NCBI GenBank assembly: GCA_008694505.1
Contig: VZDJ01000015.1
Coordinates: 706,359 to 770,358 of the forward strand
Source of the DNA: Cyanoderma ruficeps
Taxonomy: Eukaryota; Chordata; Aves; Passeriformes; Timaliidae
Direction of reading: 5' to 3'
Length of the DNA stretch: 64,000 bases
The notes under the pieces were generated by a model. It saw only the letters and a program-made list of their open reading frames with translations. It did not search any database and was not told the origin of the DNA. The translations under genes were made by a program, and so were the position numbers. This document shows, piece by piece, positions 54,510-64,000 of the stretch; within the stretch, counting starts at the first letter, position 1; every line of letters starts with the position of its first letter.

Positions 54510-57500
54510 GTAGGATTCACACATTTCTTTAATAAGGCTTCACATGCTGGGCAGGAATGCCAGGTTCACCAAAAAGTGTGCCAAGCCCTTTCTCCTCCTC
54601 CACCTTCATCCCAGCCCACATAGGAAAATTGGATGGAGCTTTCCCTGCGTTGTTTCAGGGAAGAAATGTTCATGGGGATGAAGCCTCTGTGGCAGGATTA
54701 ATCTCACATAATTTCAGCCATTTTAGAGAATTCCTACTTTGAGTGAGGTGTACAGCAATCATTAAAGATTCCCTGCGGCTTCCCAAAGGACCAGTTTTGT
54801 GGGATTTTGATTTCATGACTTTCTGCCATCTGTGGGAACTGAAAAAATGATCTCGAACACCTCCAGATCTGGGAACATGAGAAAGATAGTGACCTTCACA
54901 TATCTTACTAATTGCAATGCCTTCCAGTCAAATTCCAAAGGTGAACACGCCCAGTTTCCTTTAAAATGCTCCGTGTAATTTTCCTGGAAGGAGCTGGAGC
55001 TGTAATTGCAATGATGACACAGCAATATCCAGCCCGTCCCATCTCCCTGCTGTCCTGCTGCCAGGGCTGTTTCTGTTTCACTGGTGGGTGCTACTTCAAA
55101 TGGCTACAATTCCTGCCCTCCATATAAATGACCTTAGGTGTGGGAATCTTGGTGATTTCATGCAGTTTAAGTGCTCAGCACCTTTGAAAAATAAGGTGGC
55201 AGCACTAACAATGTTCAGCTATTGCAGAGGATGGAACACACACTCTTGGAGTTGAAAGTTACTGGGATGGATTATTGGTAGGTGGTTACACAGAACCAGT
55301 GTGCTGCTTATTCCTTGTTTTTTCCATTTCCTTTCTCTGCTGGCAGTTGTGCGTGAACATCAAACAGAAGTGATCGTTGTCCCAGCTCTCCTGGTGGGGC
55401 TTTTTGTCATTGTGCTCACTGTGATCCTTTGGCTCCACTGCCGTGGCCTGCGGGCAAAGCAGGAGCAGTCAGCACCAGCTGGAACCCAAGGTAAAAATAA
55501 AAAAAAAAAGAAACTTTTCAACCAGAGGAAAGAGTATTGGTTTCAGTGGCCAGCAGCCAATTCCATTTCCCCATCGCTTGAGCTGTTAGGCGAAACCATT
55601 TATGAAGACCCTGAGTGGTATTCAACAGTCCAGTAAACATTAGAAAAATTTGGAATCCTGATTTACTCCATTTTGCAACAGCAGCAGTGGAAGCTGTAGC
55701 GTTGATGCATCTGAGAAAATCTAAAGCCTCGTGCCATGTAGGCTGTTTAACATGCTGTGGTAACATTGCAAGAGCTGCACAGTGTATTTACATAACAGCC
55801 TGCTGCAAGGAGAGTTTTACTGGGGTAGTTATGAATTATAGTAACTTTGATGCAGATTGCACCCAGTTAATCAATTTTCTATACTGCCATTTAAGAAATT
55901 TAGTTTCAAGCTGCTGTCTCCCTCTTCCTATGGAGGCAGCATGAGGTAGAACAGGGACTGGTGAGAGGGTTGGGCAAGGTTTGTTGGTGCACTTGTGTCT
56001 GTGGAAATGAAAATACAGTTCTGAACTAATTTTGGGTATGTAGAGGGAAACAGCCTCTTGACCCTATATTTGGAGAAATAATTGAGAACTGGTAATAAAA
56101 GAAAATGTTCATTGTTTGAGCACATAGGAATGAAGTCCAATTGTGTCTAATCTATAAAGGTTATGTAGTTAAATATGGGAGATATTCTAGACTGGCTCTG
56201 TCTTTTCCTCGAATAGAATGGGAGATAAATTCTTTCTCCTCTTCAAGGGCCAAGGTAAGTAAGATACAATAACAGATCCTTACTTTGCCCTGATTTCCAA
56301 AACACAATGGTGCAAAAATTAAAAACCATTGAAGGATGAGCACTGCCACCTATTACAGGAGTTCCTCTGTCTGGTTTTATGCATCATATGCATTTGCTTT
56401 TGTTAGTGACAAAAAAGAATCAGCGGGAACCCTGCTCAACAGAGAACTGCTACATCCGGCTGAGCGAGACGTCTGTGGAGAGCCTGCTAAACTCTGCATC
56501 CTTGACTCTGAAACAATTGGAGATACCACGAGAGAAACTCCTACCAGACACCTTGCAGCTGATAAAACTTGGTGCCTATGGGAGCATCTACAGGGCACAG
56601 CTGGAAACTGGGAGCTCTGGGAAGACTAAGACTGTGGTGTTGAAGGCCTTGCAAGGTAAGGCCCGTGGTCAGGATCCACTTTGGTACAGTCTCTGTATCC
56701 CAGACATGGTGCACTGCCATCAGTACTGGGCAAGAGCAAGCTATGCTCAGTATAGTAACTCTGAGATGTTCTTGTAGGAATGTCTTGGGAGGATTAAAGA
56801 TTGCTGAGCATGTTGATTTTAGCTGTCCAGCTTTTTTTGCTGCTTCTATTTATTGTTTTTTTTCAGTTTGTTTTCTTTCGTTCTTTCAGACCCGGCTAGT
56901 CCCCAGAAAGTAAAGGATTTCTTGGGAAGGATTAAATTCCATCAAAATCTTGGCCATCACGAGAACCTGGTTGAATTGGTTGGATGTTGTGTAGACCAGC
57001 TCCCACTTTATATGATCATGGAAGATGTGTCTCTTGGTGACCTGCTGACGTTTCTGTGGACATGTCGGAAGGTGAGTCAAAAGAAGTGATGACAGAGTAG
57101 CTTTTTAAATTCCTTTGGTACATATCTATCCATAAGTCATAAATGATTTTTACATCTCTCCATGCATCCCTCTATATCAATCAGAACTATTTCCATGCCC
57201 CAAAAAAGTTCTGCACAGGTTCTAATTTGTAGACCATTGAAGAGCATTGCAGGCACTGGAATTAGAATGAACTCATACAGCCACCTGAATTTCTAAAGTT
57301 TTAAATCATGTCTCACTCCAAATGCTTTTAAGAAAGCAGAGCAGTTACAACACAGAGAGAAGGTCATGGGATGGTAACTAATTGGTAAAAGACAGGAAAT
57401 AGAATATAAGAATGAAAGGTTGGTACTTGCACTGAAGGGAGGTCAGCTATCTAGGACATGGTGCTGTTCATTATATGTATTAATAACCTAAAAATGGGAT

Positions 57501-59794
57501 GACAGTGATGTGATGATATTTGCTGGTGATTCCAGCCAGTAAAGGCAAGGGCTGACCCAAAGGTATTGCAGAAGGATCTTCTAAGATTGAGACACTTGTC
57601 AGCAAAAAGAACAGATGAAATTCAGCAGTCAAAAATGAAGTAATGCTCAGGAAGAAGTTTCATATTTGTGAAGGATGGCTTCATGTCTGCCCATTGCTGA
57701 TGAGGGGTAAAATCTGATGGGATGAGGCCTGATAGTATGAAAATATGTACTCCATTGAAAATGTTAACTCAAGCTAAAAAAGAGCCCAGATATCAGGGGA
57801 AGTTTAGATTGGATAGCAGGGAGAGATTCTTCCCCCAAAGGGTGGTCAGGCACTGAACAGGTGCTCCAGGAAGTGGTCAATTTATGAGCAATTGTGAGGA
57901 AGAGGAGCATAAGATTAGATAGAAGGAAACATTCCCCACTATCCTACTGCTGTGGCATGTGTTTGAACCAAGGTCTTTTATTTTGTCTCTAGGATGTGAT
58001 GGCAATGGATGGTGTCCCCTATGACCTCACTGAGAGGCAGGTGTATGAGGTTGGACAGCAGGTTGCAGCAGCTCTGGTAAGTCTGCTTATGTTGGCTGCG
58101 TTTTTTCCTTGCTGGATTGCAACACAAGTTTGTGTGGTGGGTTAAATCTTCTTGGCCTAAGCTTTGAGAATAAAGGCTTTGTTAAAATGTGCTTCCATTA
58201 TGTTGGTGAGCACATGTCTCTACTCCGCAGTGTTGGAAACAACCATCGATGAAACTCAATGAAAATTCCTATCAATTAAATTTCCTTTTAAAATCATCCT
58301 GTTTTCTTTCTTCTCCAATTTCCCAGGCTTATCTGGAAGGAAAGAACTTGTTCCATGGTGACATTGCTGCCAGGAATGTCCTCCTTCATCAGAACTTCAC
58401 TGCTAAGCTCTGTGGTTTGGGCCTGGCCTACGAAGCTCACACGCACGGTGCCAGCTCAGTCACGCGCAAAGTGCCCGTCAAGTGGCAGGCGCCAGAGAGG
58501 CTCCTGAGCAAACCCCCTACCATCAAGGCAGACATGTATGGCTTCATTTTGGGAGTAGAAGTTCACCTGTCTTGTCAGGCCTGTCTCTTTCAGTCCTTTA
58601 TGCATGATTTCACATCCTGAAGTTCACAGGAAGGCAGATCTCGTTTCAGCATAACTCTCCGCTTTTACAGCTTGTACTTTCTCCTGTCTGCAGGCCATGC
58701 CTAGTTGTTTTTATGTTTTTAAGCCAGCAAAAAAATCACTTCATTTTCTTTTCTTGCAGATGGTCTTTTGGAATTCTGCTGTATGAAATGATTACATTAG
58801 GTAAGAAGATCTAATGCTAATAAAAAAACCCCCATACATAAGGAAGCAGCAAATTAACGAGACCCCAAACCTCGAATTTTAGAATGTAAACTTGGGCCAT
58901 TTAATTAAGCACCCTGGTTTTTTCCAATTTGCAAAGTTTCATCAATTCCTTTTAGACCTTCTGTTACTGTGAATTGTGGTAGGAGAAAAACCAGATTTTG
59001 CTAGGGAAGGAAGGCATTCTTGCACAGAAGCAGCTCTGTGCAACCACTGCCATAAAGTTTTCTACCATTGCTCCTTTTGCTTTTGTTTCAGGTGCTCCAC
59101 CATATCCTGAGGTGCCACCTTCTGACATCTTATCATACCTGCAGAAACAGAACATTATGAAGCAGCCCTCAAGCTGCCAGCAAGCCATGTAAGCCACTTG
59201 CTTTACGGGCAACTGAACGTCAGGTTGGCAGAGCTAAATGGAAGTGAGACACAGAAAATGAGATTTTACACAAGATTTCTAAGTCTAGACTATACTGAGA
59301 GTGTAACCTGTTAGCTGAGACTTGTGTCTGCCACATCTCCTTACTGGGTTCTGCTGCATAAAATGCCTGTGGCCAAAATCTGTCTGTTCTCTTGAAAATG
59401 ACACTTGTTTCTGTTTCCTTAAGTGCTCTTGCATTTTGCTGCTCTGCTGCTTCCTTTCAAGGTGCAGCCCTGCTGGGGAATGATTTTTCTCCTCTAAGTT
59501 ACAGGATATTCTCTGAAATGAACCAAGTATCCACAGGGACAATCTGAGGTACATTTCTTTGCATGATGACATGATTTCATCATTTACAGGTACTGCATCA
59601 TGAAGTCCTGCTGGCAGTGGAGTGCAGCTCACAGGCCTTCTCCAGCAGACCTCTTGTGCTCCCTGAAAACAGCCATGAAGACCAGCAATGGGCACACAGT
59701 GCTGCAGGTGCCTGAACCAGTGGTGCCTGAACTCTATGCTGATGCTGCTGGTGTTGATGTGCACAGCCTGGTGAGGGAGTACACGATCCTCTGA
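54443..59794 (+). CDS. STYK1: STYK1 (NOK), single-pass transmembrane kinase-like protein, complete
   Basis: STYK1/NOK is a transmembrane protein with a kinase-like domain, linked to Akt/MAPK signalling and to autophagy through the PI3K-III complex. Nine exons join to 425 residues (422 in human): 54443-54509, 55347-55490, 56407-56655, 56890-57071, 57993-58076, 58327-58535, 58760-58800, 59092-59188 and 59590-59794. A short outer segment (RMLLECNSSDKLC) precedes a membrane helix at about 31-53. The kinase-like domain runs from about 115 to 390, with a degenerate glycine loop LGAYGSIYRA (125-134), the ATP-site lysine K150 in VVLK, HGDIAARN (252-259) for HRD, GLG (272-274) in place of DFG, and APE (297-299). 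Human STYK1 shares HGD and GLG, so these are family traits, not damage. The protein ends YTIL-STOP; the human protein ends similarly short and hydrophobic. Confidence 0.96.
55347..55490 (+). CDS. STYK1: STYK1 transmembrane exon
   Basis: 144 nt encoding VREHQTEV, then the hydrophobic helix IVVPALLVGLFVIVLTVILW and a basic stop-transfer CRGLRAKQE. The Arg/Lys on the C-terminal side predicts that the kinase-like domain is cytosolic. Confidence 0.95.
56407..56655 (+). CDS. STYK1: STYK1 exon with glycine loop and ATP-site lysine
   Basis: 249 nt, from TTGTTAG to GTAAGG. It carries the juxtamembrane region, ETSVESLLN, LEIPREKLLP, the loop LGAYGSIYRA and the lysine in TVVLKALQ. A second open frame on the same strand is only a shadow. 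Confidence 0.95.
56890..57071 (+). CDS. STYK1: STYK1 exon, alpha-C helix to hinge
   Basis: 182 nt encoding KVKDFLGRIKFHQNLGHHEN, LVELVGCC and the hinge YMIMEDVSLGDLLTFLWTC. It ends in phase 0 at AAG|GTGAGT. Confidence 0.95.
57420..57890 (+). mobile_element. Old CR1 LINE remnants in STYK1 intron
   Basis: Diverged CR1-like text on the + strand, from the end of the coding part (near TATGTATTAATAACCTAAAA and TTTGCTGGTGATTCCAGCC) to the tail (AGTTTAGATTGGATAGCAGG, GGTGGTCAGGCACTGAACAG). It is heavily decayed and perhaps in two pieces. Confidence 0.6.
57993..58076 (+). CDS. STYK1: STYK1 exon, alpha-D to alpha-E
   Basis: 84 nt (28 codons) in phase 0, encoding DVMAMDGVPYDLTERQVYEV and GQQVAAAL, between TCTCTAG and GTAAGT. 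Confidence 0.94.
58327..58535 (+). CDS. STYK1: STYK1 catalytic-loop-like exon
   Basis: 209 nt. It encodes LFHGDIAARNVLL (HGD in place of HRD), KLCGLGLAYEAH (GLG in place of DFG), VPVKWQAPERLL and the start of the DIWSFG motif. The donor AT|GTATGG was chosen because it yields D-I-W-S-F-G with the next exon. Confidence 0.94.
58760..58800 (+). CDS. STYK1: STYK1 41-nt exon
   Basis: A short exon encoding WSFGILLYEMITL, the alpha-F helix region, between TTCTTGCAG and GTAAGA. Confidence 0.94.
59092..59188 (+). CDS. STYK1: STYK1 exon, C-lobe
   Basis: 97 nt encoding GAPPYPEVPPSDILSYLQ and KQNIMKQPSSCQQA, between TTGTTTCAG and GTAAGC. GAPPYPEVPP matches the human protein exactly, from memory. Confidence 0.95.
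59590..59794 (+). CDS. STYK1: STYK1 last coding exon
   Basis: 205 nt encoding YCIMKSCWQWSAAHRPSPAD, then a tail with VLQVPEPVVPELYADAAGVD and VREYTIL, and a TGA stop at 59792-59794. The conserved RPSP corresponds to the kinase alpha-H/I region. Confidence 0.95.
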
Positions 59795-60074
59795 AGGGTC
59801 CTTTCGTATTTTGGTAAAGGAGAAAGAAGTCTCAGAGTTTTCCCTTTCTAAACATTTTGCAAGCTCGGAACGAGGTGCGGGTGCTGGAAGGGATCGCTTT
59901 GTTCTTCAAACATCTATAAAATCTCTCCTCCATGCCAGACACAAGAAACTGTTATCATTATTGCTGAATCAACTTGTTGATATCGTTCTGCCAGTGGTCA
60001 TTTGGGAGGGAGTAAAGTGTGTTTAGGAAGCTGTAGAAAAATGTAATGAGAAACTTGAGTTAAAGGAGCGTTAG
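59795..60074 (+). other. STYK1: STYK1 3'UTR, proximal part
   Basis: No AATAAA is found before repeat sequence begins at about 60.08 kb. The mRNA may therefore end at a non-canonical site or run into the LTR-like repeat; the next AATAAA is at 61153 and an ATTAAA is at 61587. Confidence 0.45.
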
Positions 60075-61052
60075 GTTTGTGTGGCAAGGTTTTGGTGATG
60101 GGGTGGACTGCAGAGGTGACTTCTGTGAGAAGATGCCAGAAGCTTCCCTCAGCTCCACGATGGACCTGCTGCTGGTCAAGGCTGAGCCCTTCTGCAACAC
60201 TGGTAGCACCTCTGTGATTACATATTAAGAAAGTGTAAAAAGACACAGGAGTGTGAATGTGAGAGGAACAGCTCTGCAAACGCCCAGGGCAGGGCAGAAG
60301 GAGGGGCAGGAGTTGCTCCAGGCTCCAGAGCTGAGATTCCCCTGGGATTCCATGGGGCAGCCCAGAGAGGTGGCTGAGCCCCTGGAGGGCAGGGGAGTGC
60401 AGAGATCCATCTGCAGCCCCTGGAGCTGCCCATGCCAGAGCAGGGGGATGTCTGAAGGAGGCTGTGACTCCAAGGGAAGCCTGTGCTGGAGCAGGATCCT
60501 GATAGAATCCATGGAGAGAGGAGCCCTCATTGGAGGAGGACTGCGCCTCATGGAAAGGGTCTCGTGCTGGAGCACTTCATAAAAAACAACCCTTGGGAAG
60601 AACTCATGTTGGAGAAATTCCTGAAGGACCTAGTCTCCTTTGGAGGACCCCACCCTGGAGCAGGGGAAGAGTGTGAGGAGTCCTCCCCCTGAGGAGGAAG
60701 GAGCAGCAGAGACAATGTGAGGTGAACTGACCACAACCCCTGTTCTCCCTGCTGGATGAAAAGAGGAGAGAAATTGGGAGTGAAGCTGAGCCTGGGAAGA
60801 AGGGAGGGGTGGAGGAAGGTGTTTCAAGATTTGGTTTTATTTCTCATTATACTTCCTAATTTGATTAGCAATAGACTAATTTTTCCCAACTTGAGTCTGT
60901 TTTGCCCATAACAGTAATTGGTGAACAATCTCTTGCTGTCCTTATCTTGACCTGGGGGCCTTTTCTTATATTTTTTTTCCACTGTCCAGTTAAGAAGAGG
61001 AAATTATGGAGTGGCTGGATGGGCCATTCAGCCAGAGTCAACCCACCATGAG
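60075..61052 (+). mobile_element. LTR-like endogenous retroviral repeat (solo, degraded)
   Basis: About 1 kb that I recognise as a repeat common in passerine genomes: GCCAGAAGCTTCCCTCAGCT, GAGCAGGGGAAGAGTGTGAG, GAGGAAGGAGCAGCAGAGAC, then TTTGGTTTTATTTCTCATTA and a final AGAGTCAACCCACC. It has no coding frame and looks like a solo LTR. The family name is not asserted; terminal bases and target-site duplication were not resolved. Confidence 0.6.
60395..60665 (+). repeat. Degenerate tandem repeat within the LTR-like element
   Basis: Units of roughly 45-50 bp recur, each with a GGAGCA- or GGAGAA-type core, TTC-TGA-GGAC and a purine-rich link (GCTGGAGCAGGATCCTGATA, GCTGGAGCACTTCATAAA, GTTGGAGAAATTCCTGAAGG, CCTGGAGCAGGGG). 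Confidence 0.5.
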
Positions 61053-62680
61053 GTTTCTGGGAACTTTTTCCCATCTTTTCTGTCCCAGGAAAATGCATCA
61101 GTTAGGTGTTTGAAAGAGGAGATGTCCTGGGCAACATGCTGGGGTGGTATTCAATAAATGTCTGGGATTTCTCCAGTGCTTTATCCTCCAGCTTCCCGTG
61201 GGAGCATGGGCACTGTATACAAACACATAAAGCCATAAACAATCCCCACGCCTCCTTGCCCAACAGCAACAAAACCAACCAAAACCCTTCATGTCTGTGG
61301 ATGCAGAAGCTGTTACACAAATGTTACACATCTTCATGGAGAGTGTGCTTTCTGTGCAGGTCACGTGGGTACTGCAAAACTTAACCTGAAATTATTTGAT
61401 CATGGATTTTAATGGACAATGCAGACTTTGTAAAAAAACTAGAGGCACTCTAAGTTGTGGCTATTTTGCTTTCATTTAAAAAGAAGCAGAATCAGTCTGA
61501 AACAAATTTTCTCACTTGTGTTTGTGGTTTCTAAAGATGATAGTGTCTTAGGCTTTTGTTTCTCTTTTTATTTTGGCACTTTGAGCATTAAAGGTGCTTG
61601 TGAAAAAATACTAAATGCACATTAAAGGAATAATTTTACCATTTTGTGTGAAGAGTGGATTCAGTGTTCACTCAGCACCCTCCCACTTAGCATGGCTCTG
61701 TTCTGGTTTCCATCAAAATTTGTTGGTCTTCTTCCAGAAACAATGGTAAGAAGTTTTGTATTTTTAATGCAAAATGACACAAATTAAATAGTTGTTTTTT
61801 CTATGTCACTTAGGCTTTGTGGGAAATGATGATTCCTTCCATAAATAAATGTCATGTGAGTTCATAGAGTATGTGTGTCACCACTATACACTGGGACATT
61901 GTGAGGTCCATTCAAGAGGGAGCAGTCAGCTCTCTGACTTTTCCTATGGTGTTGGCTAATTGCCACCTGGATCTTCATGAACCACTTGGTGTAAATCTGA
62001 CCTGGAGAATTGAGATACCTTCTTTTCCAAATGCTAAAATAATAACATCCTCTTCTCTCTCCGTCACTTGAAAGCGGGTTCAAAGGAACTTGGTAAATTA
62101 GGTCAAATTCACATTATCTTTGGTGAATAAACTATTCATTTTAAAAAGCATTTGATTGGTTCAAACCTCCCACTCAAGAGTGGGACATTCAGAAAGGTCT
62201 TGCCTGTGAAAAGTGGGTATGTGGCAGGTAATACAATCCCAGAGCTGTGAAAGCATCCCCAGTGCTGCTGCAGAGCTGACAGATAATGCACAGGGAGCCT
62301 TGTTCAACAGAGAGCTAAAGGTAACAAATGCAGCACTGTTCTCAGAGCACAGAAGGCAATGCTCTGCTTTACACAAATGCTCATATTTTATTTCTGCTGT
62401 GTAAGCTCTGACCAAGGGAAACCCATGAGAATCCAGATGCTGAGCACCTCACAGCCTCTAACAAAAGATCTACTTTGGTTTCCTGTGCAAGTGAATCTGT
62501 GCCAAGACCCTGCTTACGACTTTGCCAACAGAAAGGCATTTTCCTGCTGTCTGCTAAGATGTAATTTCATTTACCTTCTGTAAAGTGGCCTCATTCATTC
62601 TTAAGAATGTAAGCATTCTTAATCTGATTTAGCTTCTCCCTTATATTAGTTTGGAAGTGACTGAATCTAAATTAGAATAA
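61053..62680. other. Intergenic stretch after STYK1
   Basis: AT-rich, no gene recognised. It may include a distal STYK1 3' end (AATAAA at 61153 and at 61845). Confidence 0.55.
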
Positions 62681-62684
62681 ATTT

Positions 62685-62797
62685 TAGATGTGGCACTTGG
62701 GGACGTGGCTTAGTGCTGGGCTAATGGTTGGAGTCAATGATCTTAAAGATATTTTCCAGCCTAACTGGTTCAACAATTCCAGGACTCTATGATTAAT
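62685..62797 (+). mobile_element. CR1 LINE terminal fragment
   Basis: A short + strand CR1 3' end: ATGTGGCACTTGGGGACGTG, AATGATCTTAAAGATATTTT and a terminal ACTCTATGATTAATGATTCC. It is the same subfamily type as the tail of the 51.5-52.1 kb copy. Confidence 0.8.
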
Positions 62798-62829
62798 GAT
62801 TCCCATCCCTTAAGTCAGTGGAAGTGGTG

Positions 62830-63110
62830 TTTTACAGCGGGGAGAGTGCTTCAGTCGCCGGTGTCTCACAGCAGCACAGTTTGAAGAACAGAATCGCTCC
62901 CCTGGGCTGGGCGATGCCCTTCCCAAAGGCTCTCTGCTCCATCCCCACATTTCCACCTGGTCGTGTTCGCCGGGAAGCGCTGCCGGAGTTCCTCCAGCTC
63001 CTCGCCGAAGCCACCCGCAGGTGGCAATGTTGGATGTGTTTTTAAGGGTTTTGTCACACGGAGCGGTCCGTGGATGCAGCGCGGTTGTCTTCTCGCTCGT
63101 ATTTTCCATC
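62830..63110. other. Unassigned GC- and CpG-rich patch
   Basis: A CpG-richer island in AT-rich surroundings. Frames stay open on both strands (102 codons on -, 111 on +). The - strand reading FGEELEELRQRFPANTTR looks helix-like, but no family is recognised and flanking splice sites are not convincing. It could be a CpG promoter, part of a repeat or a gene fragment. Confidence 0.35.
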
Positions 63111-63685
63111 TCACGCATTGCTTCTTGTTTATTTTCATCCTACGCCGGGGCACTCAGCATTCCAGTGTTGAGTTCACTTCAGGTTTGTTGATACTTGTGC
63201 CTAATCTTTCATATTTCGCAGGTTTCCCAGGAGGGTTTTGTGGGGCAGTAGAATGCTGGGAGCATGGAAGAATAGATTTTACTGAATTCTCTTCTTGATA
63301 CTTTCTGTAGCTGATACTTGGCTGACCTTGACCGGCTCCGAGGAGGTGTTAATCATCACTCCATGCTCAATACATTGAAGACTCCTTTAGGCAAAGGAGC
63401 CTCAACACTTTAAGTACTGCGACAAGGAAGAGAGAGTATAATTTCTCTTTTTTTCCCCACAGACATGGAGCTGGCAGATGCTAAGTCCCCCTAGACTTCA
63501 TTATCAAGGACTCTGAGGGCAGCAGCAAGGCAAGATGATAACAGTGGGAATTCCAGGATGAATTTTGGCAATCTGTTATAATGAGAAATATAAAGACAGG
63601 AGGTGGAAAGGAGCTTTTGGTAAACTCTAGTGATGCCTTAAGTTTTAACTTTCATGTATTTCACATTCTGTGGTGCCCAGAGGTG
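63111..63685. other. Stretch without recognised features
   Basis: AT-rich sequence between the GC-rich patch and the terminal LTR-like repeat. Nothing recognisable on either strand. Confidence 0.5.
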
Positions 63686-63689
63686 CAGC

Positions 63690-64000
63690 TCTGAGCTCAC
63701 AGTCAGTGTCACTCAGCTCTGCACACAGCAGGGACACAAAACAAATCCTTTTCCTGCTCCACACCAAGGACAACTTTCAGCCCAAAAAGCACAAACAAGG
63801 GTGGGCTGGAGGGAGGGACAAGAAGGATGGGACCTCACAGCCTGGGGCTGGAATTGGACAATTCAACCCCAAGATGTAAATGGAACAAAACTTATAAAAA
63901 TGTAAGACTTTGTGACAATTTGTCCATTTTGTGACCATTTTGGGTCCACTTTGGGTGTAGCCCTGGTCAGGCCCTGTCCTGCCCAAGGTAGATCCTGGAG
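63690..64000 (+). mobile_element. LTR-like repeat reaching the window end
   Basis: GAATTGGACAATTCAACCCC, a TATA-like ACTTATAAAAATG, then a repetitive TTTGTGACAATTTGTCCATT and TTTGTGACCATTTTGGGTCC, and CCTGTCCTGCCCAAGGTAGA. I associate this text with a songbird LTR family. It is cut by the window edge. Confidence 0.45.

Noticed and set aside
56336..56629. Second open frame overlapping STYK1 exon 3
   Set aside because: A shadow of the real exon: the kinase reading in the other frame matches STYK1 and joins in phase at both ends.
58536..58620. Read-through tail of the STYK1 exon ending in a stop at 58620
   Set aside because: The splice at 58535 gives the conserved DIWSFG motif with the next exon, so the tail is intron.

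Overview
The window is vertebrate nuclear DNA from a bird, most probably a passerine. The signs are many CR1 LINE fragments on both strands, GT-AG introns of ordinary vertebrate size, CpG islands at gene starts, and two LTR-like stretches (about 60.08-61.05 kb and 63.69-64.0 kb) that resemble repeats I associate with songbird genomes. The passerine call rests on memory of those repeats; the bird call is firmer. There are no bacterial-type operons, rRNA, CRISPR or plasmid features.

Four protein genes can be read exon by exon. (1) PACSIN2 (+): the last four coding exons (1959-7594) and a 3'UTR to about 9.3 kb; the F-BAR part lies before the window. (2) YBX3, also called CSDA (+): complete, eight coding exons (19155-35168) plus a final non-coding exon ending near 36.14 kb; 282 residues as spliced here. 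(3) SYCE3 (-): two coding exons (42208 down to 40995), 92 residues. (4) STYK1, also called NOK (+): complete coding region, nine exons (54443-59794), 425 residues. All splice junctions were joined by phase, and each gives an unbroken frame.

Region by region: 0-9.3 kb is PACSIN2. From 9.3 to 19 kb is intergenic DNA with a CR1 fragment and, at 14.1-14.5 kb, a CpG-rich dimeric tandem array carrying NRF1-, ETS-, YY1- and CRE-like motifs that no recognisable gene uses. From 18.1 to 19.7 kb is the repeat-laden YBX3 promoter and first exon. YBX3 fills 19.2-36.1 kb. SYCE3 lies at 40.3-42.2 kb, and a CpG island at 43.1-44.3 kb, invaded by a CR1, lies upstream of it. From 44.5 to 54.4 kb is intergenic DNA or a STYK1 leader region. 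STYK1 follows, then repeats, an unexplained GC-rich patch at 62.83-63.1 kb and an LTR-like window end.

The genes do not form a pathway: a membrane-bending endocytic adaptor, a cold-shock RNA/DNA-binding protein, a meiotic synaptonemal protein and a transmembrane kinase-like receptor. Their order is notable, because in human PACSIN2 and SYCE3 are on 22q13 while YBX3 and STYK1 are neighbours on 12p13. I found no previously undescribed coding system. The best candidates for something new are the orphan motif array at 14.2 kb and the apparent absence of the alternatively spliced YBX3 exon 6.
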